Shown here: one piece after another, positions 44,531 to 57,331 of the stretch
Layout: every line of letters begins with the position of its first letter
Numbering within the stretch: the first letter of the stretch is position 1
DNA from: Carposina sasakii
Taxonomy: Eukaryota; Arthropoda; Insecta; Lepidoptera; Carposinidae
DNA length: 64,000 nt
NCBI GenBank assembly: GCA_014607495.2
Contig: CP053169.1
Coordinates: 5,332,001 to 5,396,000, forward strand
Direction of reading: 5' to 3'
Notes under the pieces: generated by a model
The model's database searches: none
The model's input: only the letters and a program-made list of their open reading frames with translations
What the model was told of the DNA's origin: nothing
Position numbers and translations under genes: made by a program

Positions 44531-45229
44531 CATGTATATATTCCAATCAATGTGAGAAACTTGCATATTGTGTTCTAGGATTTTACATTCGATTGTGGTT
44601 CTCTCCTGCATCCGATAGATGGCTCCGCTACATACAAAGTCAGGGGGTTAAAAACCGCGGCGGTTTTGCGGCCTCAGACTAAAATGGTAAAGTAATCAGA
44701 AATATACTCATACTTACCAGCTCATAGAGCTCATACATATTAAAGAACCTGTCTACCCACCTTACAGAAAAATAACTAATAAATAGTTGATCCTTGTTTT
44801 GTCACCTGTCGTCGATCTTTTTTTTTTAGCTGAACCCACGAAGCAGCGAACCAGCTGGTTCGCTGCGTCATGGCTGAACTATAATGTCGTTATGAACATC
44901 GATTATATTTCCTGCATCTTGTTTTCGTTTAACTATAACGTCATTAAAAGCTACAGTGATTAAAAGTGCTTCGGACCAAAGTAGTGTCGGTCGAATGCCT
45001 TGTCGATAAAAAGTTCGGTCGGTTAAAGATTCTTCGGGCAAAAGTAATGTCGTCTAGAAGTAATATCGGTAAAAAATTCTGTCGACTAAATGAACGTCGG
45101 GCAACTGTTTGTCGCACATCCGTTATAATTTGATAATTTTATATGTATGTGTATTCGGTATTCCCTTCCACGCAATAAGCGACATCCACGCGAGCAGAGC
45201 CGCGGGCAACAGCTAGTGTATTATCCGGT

Positions 45230-47230
45230 ATTTATTGTGTGGGATTGTTATATGAGTGCAACTGAATTTGTTAGATTATTTCAATTTAGTAAATAAGACA
45301 CAATTCAAGCCAGTAGAAATACGAGTAAGATTTCAAATTAGATTACTTTCTAATCAATATCCAACCTTGCTTTACCAGCACATATTATAGTTAGATAGCA
45401 TCGTTCAACGTTTGTCGAATGGTTGTAGAATCACTCTTAACAGTTCAATTCAAACACTTGAAATGAACGTGACATCATGGGCCGTGGTCCCAGTTGATGT
45501 CCGAGATTTTGGGACGTTCAATCTGATTGTACGTTCACTAATTTGTGATTGGGTCATTCAAAGTGACCAGAGATGTGCTTGATTGCGTAACATTCAATCA
45601 GAAATTATATTAAAGAAGCAATTCTTTGCATTTTATTTGCATTACGTACCCGTAATGGGTTGTACTTGTAGATAAAATATAAATTTCGGCATCTATGAAT
45701 ATAACTATGTAAAATTTTTGAAATTTATAACAAAGGTATCATGCAAGGTATTAGATAGTAGCAATGGATGCGTAGTGGATGACATTCGGTCCTAAAAAAG
45801 TGGATACTATTTCATATACCAATATAAAAATCATCATTACTTCATTCCCATTACTTGCGTTCCCCATTACAACAGCCTAATAAAGTCATACGAAATTCCG
45901 TAACGAAATATCCCAACAAAAATTGCCCGAGCAAAACAGCGGAGTATTTGCCTCTGCATATTTTATGCGCACTAGCATAGTTCATTGTAGCTCTTGTAAT
46001 CCAATCTGAGGCGGTCGCTTCCCTATTTTTATATTCATACGTAAAATCACTTGGGAGAACTGACGGTGGAAAAATTGATGCCGTCTGTGTTTTGTTTTAT
46101 GCAATCATTTTGATGGCACCCGTGAGGTGGTATAAAAGAGGTCATAAACGAACCAATGTTTTCAGGGATTAGGTATTCCAGTTTCAGGGTATGAGTGCCC
46201 GAAGCCTACTTTGAAGCTTCTGGGGTGAATGCTCGGGAAAGGTTTTTGTATTTTTTACATTATGAAATTAACACTAGATATCTATGGTGTATTTAACACC
46301 ATTGCGATTAATATATTATATTACGCAAGTATGAAGACGTACCAACTTTTTATGTTTATTTCTCTTTCAAGATTGGTTTGCTGGAAGAAATCCCTCTAAG
46401 AGATAACGCCTTTGTACACCTTCCTTGTTATAAACTTTATTTGTGAAAACTTTACTGTGTACAATAAAGAATAACAATAAGAAAGATTAAGAAATTACTT
46501 TTTTATATGTAGAGGTCCGTACCCACGTACTGACTTTTATTTTATGTGAAATCATTGTAGGTTAATATTATTCATATTAATATTATTCATGCTAGTCCTA
46601 AAAACTATGAAGGATTATGATAGAGATCCAAAAGCAACATCATAAAAGAAGCCACGTTTACCACAAAAACTGCTTCCTAAATTTCAAAAAAATATAATAA
46701 TAATAATTAAGCAGTGCTTACAGTAGCTACCTAGTAGGTAGTAGTACCTACGTATGTTAATGGACAGTGTGTTAATAAAGCCAAACGTCGCCGTGAAAAC
46801 GCGAGTAACATACAATTTGTTATTTCGCATCGTTTCGACCGAGCCCCGCACAGCAATGACCCAGTGCATTAGCAAAACGGATGCTTACAGCGACTGTAGG
46901 CAGATGAGGCCCGAATAGTGAGGGGATAGTTGTCGATAAAATCATAAGGTAGGTACTATATTTTTTATTTCAATATCAATAGATAGTCTCAGATACTTAC
47001 ACTCTTTCGTCTAATGCGTAAAGTTATAATGATACTTTTAAAATCTGAAAAATAACGGTGTTATTACAAAAGAGCGCCTAAAGTTAGACTCGATTTAAAA
47101 ATGACATTTGACAGCGAAATATATAGCAGATCTGCCAAATTTAGGGCATGTTTAGTTGAAAAAATGTTTAAATTCTTTTGTGAAGACACGGTGAAGATTT
47201 ATCTTATGCTTGATTTGACTGCCATATTTA
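45230..47230. other. Intergenic, no gene seen
   Basis: Contains a CpG-richer patch at 46780-46910 with a 63-codon minus frame that I cannot assign. Otherwise AT-rich. Confidence 0.4.
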
Positions 47231-47233
47231 TGA

Positions 47234-47573
47234 CTAGTGGACGCCCGCGACTTCGTCCGCGTGGACTACAGAAAAAAAAACAAAATATCGAAATTATCCG
47301 GGATAAAAACATTTTCCCGGGATAAAAAGTAGTCTATATGTTAAGTGGGACCTGTCACAATATATTCCTGAAAACTGCATTGAAATCGGTTCAGCCGTTT
47401 CTGAGATTAGCGTGCACAAACGCACAGATAAACAGATAAACCGACAAACAGACAAAAATTCCAAAAATCATTTTTTTGGGTACTATTACGTTGATAAAGG
47501 TATTCTATAATATTTTTTCTTATATATCTTCCATGTGTACATGCGATCCGTTACATTTTTATTATATGTATAG
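47234..47573 (+). repeat. 'Tccgcgtgga' repeat family, near full length
   Basis: From agtggacgcccgcgacttcg to ttatatgtatagataac. Confidence 0.8.
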
Positions 47574-48317
47574 ATAACAATATACTAGGTACTATAAACA
47601 TTGATTTTTATTTTGTTTTAATGGCTGTTATAAAGTCTCCCATTTCTCTGTTTCTAAAAAAACTAAACTAGAGCCACATATTATTTCAAACAAAATTGTA
47701 ATAAAATATATTTTTAAGCAAAATGTAAATCTACAAGCATGAACTGGTAAATAAGCCAGGAATATTTTTATAGACTGGAAAACTAAACATTTAATTTTGA
47801 AATCAATTTCCTGAACACATTTATATAGGTACACTATTATCGTCGCGTTTTGTTTGAAAGAGCATCTGGCTGGTTTACATTAAAATCTCAATAAAAATAA
47901 TAAAATTATAATAGGAACTATCGATACACAACCGTCCATCACTATTTCACGTTGTGCTTGTGTTGTATTATCTCAGAGATTACCATTCCGACGACGTCAC
48001 GACGCCAAAATACTAAAAAGAGTTGCAAATCTGCAATGCTAAGACGCGGGACCATCGAGCCCGCCCCATTCGTCGTATGCCTTATTTTTCTTTCGACCTG
48101 CGCGTTTTAACATATTGGAATGTACTTTGCTTTTAAAAGTTTCGATACGGACTTTCTTGGTATGAGAGCGATGATGTGATCTATGCTCGTATTCTTAGTT
48201 GTTTTTCTATTGAGGGTATTTGGTTTAAGTTTAAGATGGTAGTATACAGGGTGTAACAGCAGGGTTAAGCGAAATGCACTGACCTTGTATATTATGTTAT
48301 CTTTGACATAAAAAAGT

Positions 48318-48666
48318 TCTATTGAGGGATCGCCCGCCACCGGGCCCTATACCCTCCGCTGACCCTCGGATCTGCCGACTCATGATCACGAACACAAGAC
48401 ACTACAGTCGCAACGAGAAGCCAGATCCAAGCACCTAGCATGCAACCATAAATACATAGCTGCTAATCCGAAAACCAATTAAAACTTAAATCGACATATG
48501 TTTCGCCAACACCCGTGGCATCATCAGGATTAGTTTTCCATGTTAGTTCTATCTACCGAACCAACTAACTCTTGCGACTGTAGTGTCTTGTGTTCGTGAT
48601 CATGAGTCGGCAGATCCGAGGGTCAGCGGAGGGTATAGGGCCCGGTAGCGGGCGATCCCTCAATAG
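48318..48666. repeat. Long foldback with about 95-bp near-identical arms
   Basis: Arm 48318-48412 starts TCTATTGAGGGATCGCCCGC. Arm 48572-48666 is its complement with about one mismatch (c/t near 48338). The spacer is about 160 nt. GC-rich arms are in contrast to the flanks. Candidate MITE; could give a long double-stranded RNA if transcribed. Confidence 0.8.
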
Positions 48667-48868
48667 AGATTTGAACTTTCGTATAGTGACGCCTGATACA
48701 ATTCAATAAAAAAGTTATTGTTTGTTAGTTGAGTGTGATTGAAGTTTGAGTGAACGACTTAATTTGGGCGATAATGTCGTCTGCACTATTCTTGCTTGCC
48801 AGGGTTGTAAATTACCCCCAATATTTATAGGAGTGTTAATTTTTTTTACATACCACTTCTTTGTATGT

Positions 48869-49131
48869 CATCATCATCTTCCTGCCCTTATTCCATTATT
48901 TATGGTGTCAGCGCAATATGATTTCTTTCGAAACTCATTTTGCCAAAGTTTTGGCATTAGTTTTTACGGCCGGCTGCCTGCCTGACGCCAACCCTTCTCG
49001 GGTAAAGCTAAGTGACTATTTTTTGGAAAAATCCATACATTAAATAAATTCAGTGGTACAGACCCGTGACTGGGATCGAACTCACGCCTCCCGACTGAAA
49101 GGCGCACGTCTTAACCATCGCTATCACCGCT
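48869..49131 (-). repeat. SINE-B copy, tail type 2
   Basis: tRNA-like head antisense at 49060-49131 and the tail catcatcttcctgccctta at 48880-48898. Confidence 0.75.
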
Positions 49132-49394
49132 TTCTTTGATTGCTGGCACTTCTTTGAATGTATCGGAAATATATCAGCTGCATCTCCTTCCGTGCATGTC
49201 GCAAGAGTCGGTCATTCTCTCAGGCGATAAGCTAGCAACTTGTCACTGATCATGTATATTGGTTCTCTTCTAAACGTGGTTTTCCTATATGATACTGTGT
49301 GCTGGCTACCCCATTTCAGGAACGTTTCGGAGCCGTGTGTACCTATATGTATCTATGTATGTTAGAACCGATGATTTAGGGACCTTACACATAA

Positions 49395-49560
49395 CTCGGC
49401 AAGCGTAGCGTTGGGCGCCCTTCGGCTAGATGGACCGATGACTTAAAGAGGACCGGACGGCTGGTAGTGACTGGATGGCAAAAACGGGAGATCGAGCCAT
49501 GTGGCGTACACTGGGGGAGGCCTACGTCCAGCAGTGGACTGCAATAGGCTGACGACGACA
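49395..49560 (+). pseudogene. RTE-like LINE 3' end
   Basis: The plus frame ends D-R-T-A-G-S-D-W-M-A-K, R-A-M-W-R-T-L-G-E-A-Y-V-Q-Q-W-T-A-I-G then TGA at 49550-49552 and a gac repeat tail. Two stops occur upstream in the same frame. The last 50 bases are shared with all SINE-D copies. Confidence 0.75.
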
Positions 49561-50226
49561 CATAACTTATTCTATTTACTCGTACTTATTACATGTGTTA
49601 TAAGCTTTCGAGAAACTAGAAGATGGCAATTTTGTTTTCCAAAGATATTAAATTGCGCCGATCTCATAAGTAATTTTAATAACTTTACTGAGGAACGGTA
49701 TCATAATGACTACGAGGAAGTAATTAAAAGCTATTATCTTCTCGTTTTTGTGTCTTCTTGACAATATGATAGAATTGTGTTAATTAATTTTGTACATAAA
49801 TTAAATCGATGTAGCTGGAGCAAGGTTTATTACAATAGAGTTAAGGTGTCGCTTGATCGATCTTAAAATTCACTTTACATGATATTCACCAGAGGGAAGT
49901 CATTATGATCTTATCGTGTACAAATAGGTAGTCTTTATTTAATACAGTGATTCTATTGCTTCAATATGCGAGAAATCTTTTGTTAAATTTTGTTATTAAG
50001 GCGCTCCAATAGACGAATTTTAGGTATTTGAGGGGGTTGAGGTAGACGTAACTGCGGGGCGCCCCCCGCAACCAGCGCAATCTGCCGCGGACGTCCTTAT
50101 TCTGTCGCCATCCGTATTCTGGTTGATTTCGGGATTAATTGCCGGGATTTTAATTTCTTTCCTGTATAATCAATTTTGTAACTGGGTTGCTTACTGCGTA
50201 AATTGTAAATATAATTAAAAAAATTA

Positions 50227-50570
50227 CAGGGTGTAGGTGACAGCCAGGCAAATACTGGAATGCTGAACAAGTACTATAGGGTTGAGTTACACGACAATAT
50301 TATAACTCGCAGGAAATGCATTTTTATTTTGATTATACGTACCTAATGTTTGTTTTCCGCGCCAATTGTATCGGGCGATATCGACTAGTTAAATGGGCTT
50401 ATTGGTTATTGTGTGATACATAGCTGTTTTTTGGATCACTTGTGACTCTCTATTAAGGTTGATCAGGTTTTTGAACTTTTTGAGCGTAACTAGTTTTTTT
50501 TTTAAATCGTCTATTGGTAACATTTTTGTTTTTAAGCCATTTTCTAAGGCCGAATTAAATAAACAAAACA
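50227..50570. repeat. MITE family M2, one-ended copy
   Basis: Starts CAGGGTGTAGGTGACAGCC after TA; the matching inverted end is not found. Confidence 0.65.
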
Positions 50571-51359
50571 TAACATAATGAGTGAGATCAACACTAAAAT
50601 ATCGTTTCATCAATTCGATTCTGAAACTTCGCCGGCAGTTCCGCTCGCTCGGCTCGTGCGTTGTTTGTCATACTCTAACCTAACCTAAATTATTATTTTT
50701 ATCATTGTATGAAAAGGGAACTGTCACACCGACAAAACGTCATTCGCCTTATACTAGTTGTGCGCTAAGGTTAATTTGATGTGCAGTCAGTATTTATGAT
50801 GAGATTGTAGTATTTTTGCACCAAAAGGTATTAATTTGTCTTGCATTCGAGGAAAACAGTTTATGTTGGGCTGATATTATGTATTTTCGAATTATCTGCT
50901 GTAATTGTTTTGTAAAACATTGAGTTTATTTGTACTAAAATAATTTAATTGCTGTAATAAAGTATATAAAGGGCATACTGTACAAGTCAGTAGAGGAACA
51001 AGAGGGTCTTGATGTTTCGTAGGCGATGGGCTGACCATCTGTCACTATTAACCGAACTTGTATATCTCAACTATACCCTCAAAATTGGTCAGAAGTGGCA
51101 CCATGTGGTTCTATCGACCCTTGGTACTCTGCCTATCCCGTAAGGGATAAAGGCGTAATTATATGTATGTATGTATGTAATAAAGTATATAAAAGATGAG
51201 ATTAAATTGATGGGCGATTATTTATTTGATGTGCAATTAAAAATATCTCCTAAACAAATAACTATGATCGGTAATAGGTTGCAGTTGCTGGATAATACAC
51301 ATTATTATTTATAACTCTTCTACACCAAAGTGGTATTAAAGTATGATCTTCAAATTCTT

Positions 51360-52090
51360 CCTTCGGATTATAAATGCGAAAGTAACTCTGTCTGTCTGTG
51401 TGTTACGCAATCACGCCTAAACTACTGAACCGATTTAAATGAAATTTGGTACAGAGATAGTCTAGAGCCTGAGAAAGGACATAGGCTACTTTTTAATGCA
51501 AAAAAGAGATGTAAGTGGTTGAAATAGTGGATGAAAGTTTGTATGGAAATTAAGTCATTTTTTAAGCTAGAAGCTTAAAACTTATTTTTTAGGCTTTTCA
51601 TTAGATATAAATAAATACGACATTCAAAGTTTGTAAAAGAATACCCTAAAGGAGCTAAAAATAGGGGGTGAAAAATTTTGTGTGATGACATCGGAAAAAA
51701 GCTTAGGGCTCAGAAAATAAAAATATAGAACAGAACAATACAGAGAATTAAGTAAGAAACTTGCCAAGCACTGCGCGCCATATGCAAAAAAGGGATGTAA
51801 GATGAAAGTTTGTATGGAAATTACGTCATTTTTAAAAGTTTTGTCTCACTACAAATATGCGAGTACAACTTCATAATGATTATCAAGTAGGACAATATGC
51901 AACAAACAGCTCTTTTAAAAATCGTAATAATCGTACTAAAAACGTCGCATATAAAAATGTACTTAAATAAGCTTAATAACTTATTTTAATGTACATGTGT
52001 TTTACTTGCAAAATAATTAGCCTAAAAAAATTAAAATGCTGCCGAAAGTCACTATTTCACGCGGACGAAGTCGCGGGACAGCTAGGGATT
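51360..52090. repeat. Lepidopteran-type interspersed repeats
   Basis: Contains gcgaaagtaactctgtctg, caatcacgcctaaactactg and, inverted, cacgcggacgaagtcgcggg. No coding frame. Confidence 0.55.
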
Positions 52091-52186
52091 CGCGGGCAAC
52101 TTAGGGATTAATGTTCGAAACAATTTGAAATCATATACATATATACATAATAGTCACGCCCATTATCCCCCAAAGTGGTGTATATA

Positions 52187-52449
52187 CAGGGTGTAACAAA
52201 AGGGGTATGTTAACCGAAAAGCTATGAATATAACCCACTATAAAGAACCTATCACCAAAATTTGAGACTAAAAATCACATATTTATTTGTCCAGTTAGTA
52301 TGGAGAACACCTAACCCACTCAGGAATATTATGAACATACAATCTTGAAAAATAAACATGCGATTACTAGTTTAAAAATTTCGGGATGTTATCTACAGTG
52401 GGTTGTTTTTATAGTATTTCGCTTACCAAACCCTTTTTGTTACACCCTG
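52187..52449. repeat. MITE family M1, complete, TA target site
   Basis: CAGGGTGTAACAAAAGGGG at the left and ctttttgttacaccctg at the right, each next to TA. Confidence 0.85.
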
Positions 52450-53351
52450 TATATACTGCTACTTGTTATATTTGCTATTGATACTAAGTTATTTGCAGTT
52501 TAATGTCATAAAGAGGACTATACTAACACACGTAAACTTTTGCACAAAATGTTCGGAAAAATCCCGGATCTAAAAAAAACTAAGTAGATAAATAAAATTA
52601 TACTAGGTAGAAATGGTCAAATAGACACGTAACATAATTACCTACTTATGAATATCATTTTTAAATACGAAATCACTACATATTATAAAACAAAGTCGCT
52701 TTCTGATGTCTGTCTCTATGTATAGGTATGCTTAGATCTTTCAAACTAGGGAACGGATTTTTTTGATGCGGTTTTTTAATAGATAAAGTGATTCACAAGG
52801 AAGGTTTATAATGTAACTAGGGACCCGCCTCGGCTTCGCACGGGAGTAATGCACTCTCACGCGGGCAAAGCCGTGGGCGGGCGTTAGTACAATTTAAAAC
52901 ATACTATAAAGTATCTATGTAGGTAGGTACTTAACGTTTTCTACGTAAGTCTTTTTTACGTAAGGTCTCTCTTTTTTGTAACTTTTGTTACACTACGATT
53001 TCCCAAGTCTACTTACTAAATAAATATGTATTTTATATTATGTATTTGCGCGCGAAAAAACAAGCACAGAACCGGCGTTGACAGTGGTCACGGCGGTACT
53101 GAATGTTCCGAGCGAGACTGGCCAGTGCAAGGATTAGAACACAGCGTAGTTGTAGATGTGTTTTTTGACGTGAAACGTCTTTAAAATCGCGCCGACACAT
53201 ACGGGTACCAGGTTTAAAAACTGGACCGTAACGAAAAGGTCTATATCATCGTACCTTAATAATTAAAAAACTATTGGTCTTAGAAACAAAAATGTGGTGT
53301 AAATATTTCACTTATATAGTCAGCTCGCTGTTATGACATTGAGTTCGTGTC

Positions 53352-53378
53352 GGGGTCAAGCGGGGGGGCGGGGGAGGG
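53352..53378 (+). other. G-quadruplex motif
   Basis: Four G runs in 27 nt: GGGG, six bases, then seven Gs, C, five Gs, A, three Gs. It stands out in AT-rich DNA. Confidence 0.6.
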
Positions 53379-53799
53379 ATACTGCGATAACTGTGCGAAA
53401 CCGGCGCTCACGCTTGTTTCTATTCAGTGTAACTCGTGACTCCGACTTTATAGCGTGGTGATTCTTTCGTGTGTTTGTCAAGTTTATTTGAACCGATTGA
53501 TTTATACAAAAATAAGTGTAATTTGGACAGTATTTATATCTATACTAATATTATAAAGCTGAAGAGTTTGTTTGTTTGTTTGTTTGAACGCGCTAATCTC
53601 AGGAACTACTGGTCTGATTTGAAAAATTCTTTCAGTGTTAGATAGCCCATTTACCAAGGAAGGCTACAGTCTATACAACAACCTGCCCGGCTTCGCACGG
53701 GTACAACGCCCCCTCACGCATATGAAGTCGTGGGCGGCTGCTATTTAAAATAACCAGAAAGTGACAATAAATATATAAACATTTGCTATGTATTTTATG

Positions 53800-54620
53800 T
53801 TTCTATTACGTACCTGTTCTTTTTTTATTAAAATACTTAAAACAGCGTCCATCTTGTTTTCATTTCAATCTTTTACTTTAAAAGCGATTCGCTAACATAG
53901 ACGTTTCACGTTAAAACCAACGGCCGTGTGCCCCGACACAGCCCCACCCGCTTTTTTATTAATTGTTAATTATCTACAAAATTTACAAAAAATGTACTTT
54001 GGCCATAAACTAGATCTGATAAAGCGCTATACAACTATGCAAGTTTCGTGTTGATATTCACAATAGTTTTCAAGATATATCGCTTATAAGAACGTAAAAA
54101 AGGTAATTTTCAAATCGGAATTCTATCGAGAATTTTTTAAGTAATTGAGTTTCCACGTTGGCCACAAACTTGATAAAGATTTAAATAATAACATATAAAA
54201 AAATTAGAACTGTGGTAATCGGACAAGTATTTAAAAAATCGATTCTAAAATGCCTCTTTTGTCTGATCACACCGCCTTAAATTCGTTATGTTGTAATTTT
54301 ACAATTCCTTACAATGACTCACTTGTAGTCATTTATTTAGGCACCTTAGTGAGATTTCTTTGAAGGGTTTTCGATTCGTATGTTTATTATATTTATTAGC
54401 TTTGATATAGATAATAAGTTAATACTTAGGTTACTTTGGTACTGATCTCCAGGTTCGATTTTTTAGCAACTCCGTTATATTTTTATTGATTATTCTGATT
54501 TTAGTTATGTAAATACTCCTTCCTGTATTTATACATCTGGTCTACAGGAATGCAGAATTAATTAATGGTGCCCGCCACATCTCACAGTGAGAGACCCTCT
54601 TCAATCTTGCCTGGTATAAA
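53800..54620. other. Intergenic, no gene seen
   Basis: AT-rich with no clear repeat ends. A fragment gacgtttcacgtt at 53900 recurs inverted near 53168. Confidence 0.4.
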
Positions 54621-54624
54621 TGCA

Positions 54625-55272
54625 GGTTTCCATTGTCCAAGCCGATTTGGTCGGATATACGATAATTTTACGAGGTGTTACTGTTATGTAGTATATCGTA
54701 TAGTATAGTATATCGTGTAGTATATAGTATATCGTCATCGATTTGGTTGAAAGTAAACAACAAAAAACCTGACTAACTATTAGGCGATATTCTGAAAGTT
54801 CATTATTTTTAATAACTATTTCATCGCCTCATTAGAGATTCGTGAGTGAGTTATAAAAATTCGGAATTACTAATAACTACTTACTTCTGCTATTATACAT
54901 TTCAGCTTACATACCGTAGTTGGGTCTAAAAAGGATCTTAGAACCTCAGGGAATAAAATAAACCAATTGCCCATAAAGTGCATTTGCATCGTGTTTACGA
55001 ATACTTACTTAGCATACATCTCGTGCTTCTAGTCAAATTTACCAATATTTCTAAAGAGTAATATAATTGAAAATCCTATAAAACTATTTAATTCGTAAGT
55101 AAAACATAATTACGTATTCTATAAGAAATGCTAGCATAATATATCTATACATTATTAGAGAAATAAGATTAACTGTTAGGATATGGTGTCAAACAACGTA
55201 GACGTCTGATTACATCCGACACGACACGGGAAAATGACGTCATGTGACGTCAGCTTAGGTATAATGGAAACC
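54625..55272. repeat. Possible TIR element with GGTTTCCATT ends
   Basis: GGTTTCCATT (54625) and AATGGAAACC (ending 55272) are inverted, 648 bp apart. The interior has an imperfect gtagtatatcgt tandem run at 54685-54735 and two TGACGTCA sites near the right end. No target duplication is clear. Confidence 0.35.
55235..55252. promoter_or_regulatory. Two perfect CRE octamers
   Basis: TGACGTCA at 55235-55242 and 55245-55252, exactly 10 bp apart, so on the same DNA face. No gene nearby. Confidence 0.4.
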
Positions 55273-55563
55273 AGTCTATAGGCTTCCACCTTAATATAGA
55301 ACAAGAATGCCTTTTAAGTGACTTTTATTACGTACAAGCTGGAAGTGAAGATAAACAAATTGGGAAGTGTTTTTAACGAGAGCCTAACCTGGAAGCTCGG
55401 AGTGTACTTGACATTTTACTTTAAAGTATTTTGAAGACAATAATCTTTTTCAAGTCATTGCACAAAGGCACTTAATAAAATTAACATGATGCTAAAAGTA
55501 GGCGATTAAAAATTTGATCATATATTAATATCATTATATTTTACAGGCAATATTAAAAAATGA

Positions 55564-55797
55564 TTGCCGCATGGTGCCGGCAGAGTAGAGTTTGTACCAC
55601 CCCCACCAAGGGTTTCCGGGAGATGGACAGCAGCACCTCCCATGCTGACAACATAGCCCGAAATACAAACTGCGGTCACCAACCCGCCTGCCCAGCGTGA
55701 GCGTGGTGACTATGGGCAAATACCCCCCATGGCAGTATAGTGGCGTGCCCTGGGGCAGGCCTACGTCCAGCAATGAACTGCAATAGGCTGATGATGA
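55564..55797 (+). repeat. SINE-D copy
   Basis: Standard start and (atg)n end; short internal deletion and a cgtgag duplication. Confidence 0.75.
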
Positions 55798-56392
55798 GTA
55801 TATTATAAAAATAGTTTTATTTAACGATCAGCGATCTCAATCTTTAAGGTGGGCATCTGAAATGGCGCTGTCACCACAAAAGGCGCGCCACCACTCCAAA
55901 ATTTGTGTTTAGTTTTAGTTGCGATTTGGAGCGAGCGACGGCGCTCCATTTAATTTTGGAATGATGCTACGCAAAACTAACCGGGCCATTTCCGGAACTG
56001 CCCAGTTTAATATTAGGTAACAACCAATAGTTTTTGGCAAAAAACATAGGGCATGACTTTCCTACGAGATTATAATTAAAAACGTATGATTGTCAAGCTC
56101 TTTACTTACCAGCTACCAAAGAACTCGTTCATGAATAGAATTAAAGCAAGTTTGAGTATGATTGAGTTCACGTCATCCATCATGCTTTCTTTACAATGTG
56201 ACACCCGAGATCGAAGGCTTAGCTTGCTTTTAAGCTTAACATTAAAATCGTGTATACAAATTATTATTCTGTAATGTGTAATGTGAAGTAATCGAATTAA
56301 TCCCTAGTTTAGTTATGTTAGCTGATTATGTGGAATAAAGAAGGCCGCTGATAGATTGAGATTGTATATTATGTATTGTATGATATTTTAAG

Positions 56393-56542
56393 CTAAGATT
56401 TACAATAGTAAAAAAAATGGCTATCCGCCAACTGTGTCTGACGAACGGTGAGTGATCGGTAGTGTTCGGCGAGGGCCCGGTTGCACTCCGTCCCCAGCGC
56501 CCCTGCGATCATAATGATCATGGCTAACATATACGTTGACAT
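56393..56542 (-). other. GC-rich 49-codon ORF with signal-like start
   Basis: From the ATG at 56539 the frame begins M-S-T-Y-M-L-A-M-I-I-M-I-A-G-A-L-G, signal-peptide-like, then E-C-N-R-A-L-A-E-H-Y-R, ending TAG or nearby. It is much more GC-rich than its flanks, as exons are. An interspersed repeat lies immediately upstream. It could be an orphan exon or a LINE fragment; I cannot assign it. Confidence 0.25.
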
Positions 56543-57247
56543 AATATCTATACATACATTTACACACAACTGCAGAATCATAAAGGAAATCCCACAGCCA
56601 CGTCTATCATAGCGGGGACAGATATCTATACCTATATAATGTACATTTTTAAGCAACAAAATGGTCAACTGGTTTGATTTTGTTACTAGGTATTTGTCAA
56701 CCTTCTTGTAAAAATTCACGGTGATGATAATAGTATTAGTCCTTACATAAAGTAGACTGATGACCGATTGGTGTAATACAAAGTATCTGAATGTGAATTA
56801 TGATCTAAGTCCTTAGAGAATAATCACTTATTCCCTGACTATCTTTGCTAACATCCATATTAGACCGTTTGGCTTTGTATGCCAGTGTATGTAGGTATAG
56901 TGATTTTAAGCCACATTTTGTCCGGCATTTGCTGACCCTAACGTATTTATAACCAGCTATGCAGCTTTTGTACCCCTACTGCAGTAGCTTCTAACAATCT
57001 AAAAATAAACCACCCGCATCATTATTCCAAAATAATTTGTATCAAAAGACGCGCCAACCTCCGGGGGCTCTGAAAAATCTAATATCACTCAACTGTAGCG
57101 AAACTCAACAATTGCTTCTCATGAATTTTAACGAGGCATTTTCTTTGCGAAGAACGCCTAAAGTGAGTCAGTCACTTAATCTCTCACCTGCGCTATAGTG
57201 GCGACGGCATATAGGCTGTTTACATATTTAGAGGGTGAATAGATTTT

Positions 57248-57331
57248 TTGCAAAAGACTGTGCAGAATCTGGCTGCTGATGGAATGATTTTATGTAGGTG
57301 CAAGATCTTGAGAACAGGTAATAAATATATA
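57248..57331. repeat. 84-bp flanking direct repeat, left copy (X)
   Basis: Identical to 62370-62453 over 84 bases (starts ttgcaaaagactgtgcag, ends taataaatatata). The sequence outside the two copies differs. Removing everything between them would leave one continuous site. Confidence 0.9.

Larger units (their letters stand above)
42775..45123 (-). mobile_element. Decayed MULE-type DNA transposon with about 190-bp terminal inverted repeats
   Basis: The segment 42775-42965 and the segment 44940-45123 are inverted copies (ends ACGGA...TCCGT). Between them the minus strand keeps pieces of a transposase (see 43719-44345), cut by a SINE-A insertion at 44391-44530. Long terminal repeats plus MULE-domain residues fit the Mutator/Phantom class. 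No 9-bp target duplication is visible at the ends I chose. A 'tccgcgtgga' repeat abuts the left side. Confidence 0.7.
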
